In this document: positions 59,138 to 64,000 of the stretch, in pieces
How positions within the stretch are numbered: position 1 is the stretch's first letter
Layout of the letters: each line of letters opens with the position of its first letter
Source: Halomonas sp. Bachu 37
GTDB taxonomy: Bacteria; Pseudomonadota; Gammaproteobacteria; Pseudomonadales; Halomonadaceae
NCBI RefSeq assembly: GCF_039691755.1
Contig: NZ_CP137552.1
Span: forward strand, 1,302,001-1,366,000
Length of the DNA stretch: 64,000 bases
Direction of reading: 5' to 3'
Program-made: the position numbers and the translations under genes
The notes under the pieces: model-generated
What the model was told of the DNA's origin: nothing
Seen by the model: only the letters and a program-made list of their open reading frames with translations
Database searches by the model: none

Positions 59138-60307
59138 ATGTTTGCACAATATTCAGAACTCAATTTCGGCCTTGATGATGAGCTCAAGATGCTGCGCGAG
59201 CAGGTCAATGCCTTTGCTGCCAGCGAAATAGCGCCTCGCGCCGCCGAGATCGATGACAAGAACGAATTCCCCAATGAGTTGTGGCAAAAGTTCGGCGACA
59301 TGGGTTTGCTGGGCATTACCGTTCCCGACGAAGACGGCGGCAGCGGCATGGGCTATCTCGCTCACTGCATCGCCATGGAGGAGATCTCGCGAGCCAGCGC
59401 CTCGGTCGGCCTCTCCTATGGCGCCCACTCCAACCTCTGCGTCAACCAGCTCAAGCTCAACGGCAACGCGGAGCAGAAAGCCAAGTACCTGCCCAAGCTG
59501 ATCAGCGGCGAACACGTCGGCGCACTGGCCATGTCCGAGCCGGGTGCGGGGTCCGATGTGGTCTCGATGAAGCTGCGTGCCGACAAGCGGGGTGACAAGT
59601 ACGTTCTCAACGGCAACAAGATGTGGATCACCAACGGGCCGGATGCCGATGTCCTGGTGGTCTACGCCAAGACCGACCCGGAGGCCGGCTCCAAGGGCAT
59701 CACCGCTTTCATCATCGAGAAGGGCTTTGCCGGGTTCTCCACCGCGCAGAAGCTCGACAAGCTGGGCATGCGCGGCTCCAACACCTGCGAGCTGGTATTC
59801 CAGGATTGCGAAGTTCCCGAAGCGAACGTACTCGGCGAGGTGGGCAAGGGAGCGCGCGTGTTGATGAGCGGCCTGGATTACGAGCGCACCGTACTGGCCG
59901 CCGGGCCGATCGGCATCATGCAGGCCGCCATGGATATCGTGATTCCCTACGTTCATGAGCGTAAGCAGTTCAACCAGTCCATCGGCGAGTTCCAGCTGGT
60001 GCAGGGCAAGGTGGCCGATATGTATACCACCATGAATGCCTGTCGCGCCTATCTCTACACGGTGGCCCGCGCCTGTGACCGGGGCGAAACCAGCCGCAAG
60101 GACGCCGCCGGCGTCATTCTCTATTGCGCAGAAAAGGCCACCCAGGTAGCTCTCGACGCTATCCAGCTGCTCGGCGGCAATGGTTATATCAACGAATACC
60201 CCACCGGACGTTTGCTGCGCGACGCCAAGCTGTACGAAATCGGTGCCGGAACCAGCGAAGTGCGCCGAATGTTGATCGGCCGCGAACTGTTCAACGAATC
60301 CAAGTAA
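59138..60307 (+). CDS. liuA: Isovaleryl-CoA dehydrogenase
   Basis: A 389-residue FAD-dependent acyl-CoA dehydrogenase that turns isovaleryl-CoA into 3-methylcrotonyl-CoA (leucine pathway). Signatures are [19 protein letters not shown] (about 128-146), [20 protein letters not shown], and the C-terminal [20 protein letters not shown]. The catalytic Glu of isovaleryl-CoA dehydrogenases lies earlier than in other family members, in the [15 protein letters not shown] segment (about 246-260), which supports the specific call. It is followed 10 bp later by liuB. Confidence 0.95.
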   Translation: MFAQYSELNFGLDDELKMLREQVNAFAASEIAPRAAEIDDKNEFPNELWQKFGDMGLLGITVPDEDGGSGMGYLAHCIAMEEISRASASVGLSYGAHSNLCVNQLKLNGNAEQKAKYLPKLISGEHVGALAMSEPGAGSDVVSMKLRADKRGDKYVLNGNKMWITNGPDADVLVVYAKTDPEAGSKGITAFIIEKGFAGFSTAQKLDKLGMRGSNTCELVFQDCEVPEANVLGEVGKGARVLMSGLDYERTVLAAGPIGIMQAAMDIVIPYVHERKQFNQSIGEFQLVQGKVADMYTTMNACRAYLYTVARACDRGETSRKDAAGVILYCAEKATQVALDAIQLLGGNGYINEYPTGRLLRDAKLYEIGAGTSEVRRMLIGRELFNESK

Positions 60308-60317
60308 GGGCGGCACC

Positions 60318-61925
60318 ATGAGCATTCTGCAATCCCAGATCAATTCGCGCAGCGACGCCTTTCAGGCCAACCAGGCCAGCATGCACCATGAAGTCGTCAA
60401 GTTGCGCGACCTCACCGCCGCCATCCGTCAGGGCGGTGGCGAGAAGGCCCGCGCCCGGCACGAGTCCCGGGGCAAGCTGTTCGTTCGTGACCGCATCGAT
60501 CATTTGATCGATGAAGGCTCGCCTTTCCTGGAGTTCTCCGCCCTGGCGGCGCACGAGCTCTACGAGACAGAGGTGCCCTCCGCCGGGGTGGTCACCGGCA
60601 TCGGCCGGGTATCGGGCGTCGAGTGCGTGATCGTCGCCAACGACGCCACCGTCAAGGGCGGCACCTACTTCCCGATGACGGTGAAGAAGCACATTCGTGC
60701 CCAGGAGATTGCTCGCAAGCACCGCCTGCCATGTATCTACCTGGTCGATTCCGGCGGCGCCTTCCTGCCCCGCCAGGATGACGTCTTCCCCGACCGCGAC
60801 CATTTCGGCCGCATCTTCTATAACCAGGCGACGATGTCCGCCGAAGGCATTCCTCAGATCGCCGTGGTGATGGGCTCCTGCACCGCCGGCGGCGCCTATG
60901 TGCCGGCGATGGCCGACGAGACGATCATCGTCAAGGAACAGGGCACCATCTTCCTGGGTGGCCCGCCGCTGGTGAAGGCCGCCACCGGCGAGTCGATCAG
61001 TGCCGAAGACTTGGGTGGCGCCGATGTCCACGCCAAGAAGAGCGGCGTGGCCGACTACTACGCCGAGAACGATGCCCACGCGCTGCAACTGGCCCGTGCC
61101 TGCGTGTCGCGTCTCAACTGGCAGAAGCGCGGCAAGCTGGCGATGAAAGAACCCAAACCGCCACGCCTCGACCCCAGCGAGCTGTACGGCATCGTGGGTA
61201 CCGACCTCAAGAAGCCCTATGACGTTCGCGAAGTCATCGGGCGCATCGTCGACGACTCCGACTTCGACGAGTTCAAGCGCTACTACGGCGATACGCTGGT
61301 CACCGGTTTCGCCCATATCCACGGTTACCCGGTGGGTATCGTGGCCAACAATGGCGTGCTGTTTTCCGAGTCCGCCGTCAAGGGGGCGCATTTCATCGAG
61401 CTTTGTGCCCAGCGCCAGATTCCATTGATCTTCCTGCAGAACATCACCGGCTTCATGGTGGGCTCCAAGTACGAGCACGAAGGTATCGCCAAGCACGGCG
61501 CCAAGCTCGTTACCGCCGTGGCCTGCGCCAAGGTGCCCAAGTACACCATTCTGATCGGCGGCAGCTTCGGTGCCGGCAACTATGGCATGTGCGGCCGCGC
61601 CTACGATCCCAACCTGCTGTTCATGTGGCCCAATGCGCGCATCTCGGTCATGGGTGGCGAGCAGGCCGCCGGCGTACTCGCCCAGGTCAAGCGCGACCAG
61701 TACGAGCGCGAAGGCCGCGAGTGGACCCAGGAAGACGAGGAAGCGTTCAAGCAGCCCACTCGCGAACAGTACGAGCACCAGGGCCACCCGTATTACGCCA
61801 GCGCTCGTCTGTGGGACGACGGCGTCATCGACCCCCTGCAGACCCGCGATGTACTGGGCCTGTCGCTCGCCGCCGCCATGAATGCGGAAGTGGAATCCAC
61901 CAAGTTCGGCGTATTCCGGATGTGA
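60318..61925 (+). CDS. liuB: 3-Methylcrotonyl-CoA carboxylase, carboxyltransferase (beta) subunit
   Basis: A 535-residue carboxyltransferase that moves CO2 from biotin to 3-methylcrotonyl-CoA. N-domain blocks are [20 protein letters not shown] and [20 protein letters not shown]; the C-domain has [19 protein letters not shown] and [13 protein letters not shown]. Length matches the MCC beta family (about 535). It works with the biotin-bearing alpha subunit encoded by liuD. Confidence 0.96.
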   Translation: MSILQSQINSRSDAFQANQASMHHEVVKLRDLTAAIRQGGGEKARARHESRGKLFVRDRIDHLIDEGSPFLEFSALAAHELYETEVPSAGVVTGIGRVSGVECVIVANDATVKGGTYFPMTVKKHIRAQEIARKHRLPCIYLVDSGGAFLPRQDDVFPDRDHFGRIFYNQATMSAEGIPQIAVVMGSCTAGGAYVPAMADETIIVKEQGTIFLGGPPLVKAATGESISAEDLGGADVHAKKSGVADYYAENDAHALQLARACVSRLNWQKRGKLAMKEPKPPRLDPSELYGIVGTDLKKPYDVREVIGRIVDDSDFDEFKRYYGDTLVTGFAHIHGYPVGIVANNGVLFSESAVKGAHFIELCAQRQIPLIFLQNITGFMVGSKYEHEGIAKHGAKLVTAVACAKVPKYTILIGGSFGAGNYGMCGRAYDPNLLFMWPNARISVMGGEQAAGVLAQVKRDQYEREGREWTQEDEEAFKQPTREQYEHQGHPYYASARLWDDGVIDPLQTRDVLGLSLAAAMNAEVESTKFGVFRM

Positions 61926-61932
61926 GGCAGTC

Positions 61933-62778
61933 ATGACACAGACATATTCGAATCTGAACATCGACGAGCGTGGCGTGGCGTGGCTGACGCTGAACCGTCC
62001 CGAGGTGCACAACGCCTTCGACGACAGCCTGATTGCCGAATTGAATGCGCACCTTGCTGAATTGCACCAGCGCGCCGAACAGGGCGAGGTACGCGTGGTG
62101 GTACTGGGCTCGGAAGGTAAGAGCTTCTCCGCCGGCGCGGATCTCAACTGGATGAAGCGCATGGTCGAGTACGATTTCGACGGCAATCTGGCCGACTCGC
62201 GCAAGCTCTCCGACCTGATGCACGGTCTGGATACCCTGCCCTGCCCTACGCTATGTCGCGTGCAGGGTGCCGCTTTCGGCGGCGCGGTGGGCCTAGCCGC
62301 CTGCTGCGATATCGTCATCGCCTCGCAAAAAGCCAAGTTCTGCCTTTCCGAAGTCCGGATCGGCCTGTCGCCGGCGGTCATCAGCCCTTACGTGCTGCGC
62401 GCGCTGGGCGAGCGTCAGGCACGCCGCTATGCCCTCACCGCAGAAGTCATGAATGCCGCTACCGCCTGTGACCTCGGCCTGGCCCACCAGGTGGTGGAAC
62501 CCGAATCACTGGATGAAGCGGTCGATGGCATGCTGGCGACCCTGCTGGCCACCTCACCACAAGCCAGCCGCACCACCAAGGCTTTGCTTGCCGTGGTGGC
62601 TCGCGAACTCGATTCTGCGGCTACTCGCGAACACACCTGCCAGGTCATCAGCGAACTGCGCGTCAGTGCCGAAGGCCAAGAGGGACTGGCCAGCTTCCTC
62701 GACAAGCGTCCTCCCGCCTGGACCCAAGACCCTGCCGACCGCGATAGCGACAAGAACACTACGGAGCCACGCTCATGA
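61933..62778 (+). CDS. liuC: Methylglutaconyl-CoA hydratase
   Basis: A 281-residue crotonase-fold enzyme that hydrates 3-methylglutaconyl-CoA to HMG-CoA. Motifs: [18 protein letters not shown] (about 60-77) and [19 protein letters not shown] (about 108-126), then [28 protein letters not shown] is typical of this enzyme rather than of fatty-acid hydratases. The ATG at 61933 is preferred over the longer in-frame ORF, which overlaps liuB. It overlaps liuD by 4 bp. Confidence 0.94.
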   Translation: MTQTYSNLNIDERGVAWLTLNRPEVHNAFDDSLIAELNAHLAELHQRAEQGEVRVVVLGSEGKSFSAGADLNWMKRMVEYDFDGNLADSRKLSDLMHGLDTLPCPTLCRVQGAAFGGAVGLAACCDIVIASQKAKFCLSEVRIGLSPAVISPYVLRALGERQARRYALTAEVMNAATACDLGLAHQVVEPESLDEAVDGMLATLLATSPQASRTTKALLAVVARELDSAATREHTCQVISELRVSAEGQEGLASFLDKRPPAWTQDPADRDSDKNTTEPRS

Positions 62779-64000
62779 GCCCTGAGATGACGCAATTCAG
62801 TACGTTACTGGTCGCCAATCGCGGCGAAATCGCCTGTCGCGTAATGCGCACGGCAAGGCGCATGGGCTTGAAGACCGTGGCGGTCTACTCCGATGCCGAC
62901 GCCAACGCCCGCCATGTGCGGGAAGCCGACGAAGCCGTGCGCATCGGCCCGGCTTCCGCTCGGGAAAGCTATCTCGACATCGAAGCGGTGATCGGCGCCG
63001 CCAAGCGCACCGGCGCCGGTGCCATTCATCCCGGTTACGGCTTTTTGTCCGAAAACGGTGCTTTCGTCGAAGCACTGGACACGGCGGGCATCGTCTTCGT
63101 CGGCCCGCCCGCCTCGGCGATTGCGGCCATGGGCGACAAATCCGCGGCCAAGGCGCGCATGGCGGATGCCGGTGTGCCGCTGGTGCCGGGCTACCACGGC
63201 GCCGACCAGGACGACGCGTTGCTCAAGGCCGAGGCCGACAAGATCGGCTATCCGGTGCTGCTCAAGGCCAGCGCCGGTGGCGGTGGCAAGGGCATGCGCG
63301 TGGTCGAGTCGAGTGACAATTTCCAGGCCGCCCTCGATGGCTGCCGGCGGGAGTCCCAGGCCGCCTTCGGCGACCAGCGCATGTTGATCGAGAAGTACCT
63401 GACCCAGCCACGTCACGTCGAGGTCCAGGTGTTCTGCGACAGCCACGGCAACGGCGTCTACCTGTTCGAGCGCGACTGTTCCGTCCAGCGTCGCCACCAG
63501 AAGGTGCTCGAGGAAGCCCCGGCCCCGGGAATGAGCGAGGGCTTGCGCCGTGAAATGGGCGCGGCGGCGGTTCGCGCGGCCAAGGAGATCGGCTATGTCG
63601 GCGCCGGTACGGTGGAATTCCTGCTCGACGCCGATGGCTCGTTCTACTTCATGGAGATGAACACCCGCCTGCAGGTCGAGCACCCGGTCACGGAGATGAT
63701 CACCGGCCAGGATCTGGTCGAGTGGCAGCTGCGCGTGGCCATGGGCGAGGCACTGCCCTGCACCCAGGACGAACTGACCATTACCGGGCACAGCTTCGAG
63801 GCGCGCCTGTACGCCGAGGACCCGGAGCAGGATTTCCTGCCCGCGACCGGTCGCCTCGAGCGCTTCGCCATGGATCTGGAGGGTGCCGGCCTTGGCTCTT
63901 CACAAAAGGACCGCGCCAAGGTACGCCTGGACAGCGGCGTGGAAACCGGCGATGTGGTCTCGATGCACTACGACCCCATGCTCGCCAAGCTGATCGTTCA
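62775..64000 (+). CDS. liuD: 3-Methylcrotonyl-CoA carboxylase, biotin-containing alpha subunit (cut by window end)
   Basis: The first 408 codons of a gene that continues past the window. The biotin carboxylase part is complete enough to see: [20 protein letters not shown] (about 11-30), the ATP-binding loop [15 protein letters not shown] (about 164-178), [19 protein letters not shown] segment ([20 protein letters not shown], about 229-248) and [20 protein letters not shown] (about 291-310). The biotin domain with its AMKM motif would lie downstream. Start at the ATG overlapping the liuC stop. Confidence 0.95.
   Translation, partial: MSPEMTQFSTLLVANRGEIACRVMRTARRMGLKTVAVYSDADANARHVREADEAVRIGPASARESYLDIEAVIGAAKRTGAGAIHPGYGFLSENGAFVEALDTAGIVFVGPPASAIAAMGDKSAAKARMADAGVPLVPGYHGADQDDALLKAEADKIGYPVLLKASAGGGGKGMRVVESSDNFQAALDGCRRESQAAFGDQRMLIEKYLTQPRHVEVQVFCDSHGNGVYLFERDCSVQRRHQKVLEEAPAPGMSEGLRREMGAAAVRAAKEIGYVGAGTVEFLLDADGSFYFMEMNTRLQVEHPVTEMITGQDLVEWQLRVAMGEALPCTQDELTITGHSFEARLYAEDPEQDFLPATGRLERFAMDLEGAGLGSSQKDRAKVRLDSGVETGDVVSMHYDPMLAKLIV

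Noticed and set aside
59153..60343. 396-codon open frame on the minus strand
   Set aside because: Opposite liuA; no motif and unusual amino acid composition.
60291..62381. 696-codon open frame on the minus strand
   Set aside because: It lies wholly opposite liuB and liuC, which have full family motifs. Its translation is low-complexity (His, Gly, Val, Gln rich), typical of the mirror of a high-GC gene.
62775..64000. Missing stop codon of the last gene as a sign of frameshift
   Set aside because: The frame is continuous and motif-complete to the window edge; the gene is simply truncated by the window.

Overview
The window reads as chromosomal DNA of a halophilic gammaproteobacterium, most likely Halomonas or a close relative in the Halomonadaceae (inference). 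The basis is the moderately high GC, the Pseudomonas-like order proA-nadD-rsfS-rlmH-mrdA-rodA-mltB and mpl-ubiX, and gene families typical of salt-tolerant heterotrophs. There is no rRNA, no tRNA, no CRISPR array and no prophage. Most genes sit in short operons, many joined by 4-bp ATGA start/stop overlaps.

Layout. 1-6576 (minus): cell elongation and envelope block (mltB fragment, rodA, PBP2) with rlmH, rsfS, nadD and proA. 6804-10024 (plus): two membrane proteins with what look like degenerate GGDEF-type ends, then a DedA-PAP2 fusion. 10031-12682 (minus): LysE exporter, ubiX, mpl. 12890-13878: a glutaredoxin-like protein and an exported protein. 14268-19009 (plus): an unusual three-gene unit of an ATP-grasp ligase, a CocE/NonD hydrolase and a CYP152-type P450 peroxygenase. 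19141-22364 (minus): stress genes resembling the enterobacterial yciGFE-katN set (DUF892 protein, manganese catalase, KGG-repeat protein) plus a disordered 103-residue protein. 22677-30760 (plus): a complete family-5 peptide ABC transporter, a LysR regulator and PepQ prolidase. 31279-34233 (plus): MoxR ATPase with CoxE-like VWA partner, then an exported PRC-barrel protein. 34313-37270: lipoprotein, proS, lytic transglycosylase. 37325-39264 (minus): a complete group IIC intron behind the terminator of a CcoM-like miniprotein. 39677-49558: SlyD-like FKBP, AmpG-like permease, SEC-C/TPR protein, two atypical kinases, topoisomerase III, ketopantoate reductase and a GST.

49761-64000 is a branched-chain amino acid region. 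A valine arm (isobutyryl-CoA dehydrogenase, 3-hydroxyisobutyryl-CoA hydrolase, 3-hydroxyisobutyrate dehydrogenase) and a full LIV-type ABC importer lie on the minus strand. A MerR-type regulator (LiuR) and the leucine/isovalerate pathway liuA-liuB-liuC-liuD (the last cut by the window end) lie on the plus strand. A shared TTTACGTTAAC element in front of liuR/livG and in front of the valine arm suggests common control.

The least explained items are the ATP-grasp/hydrolase/CYP152 operon, the family of 13-17 bp intergenic tandem repeats (one split exactly by the group II intron), and a candidate small transcript at 30851-31060 carrying a 30-codon reading frame with an in-frame amber codon.
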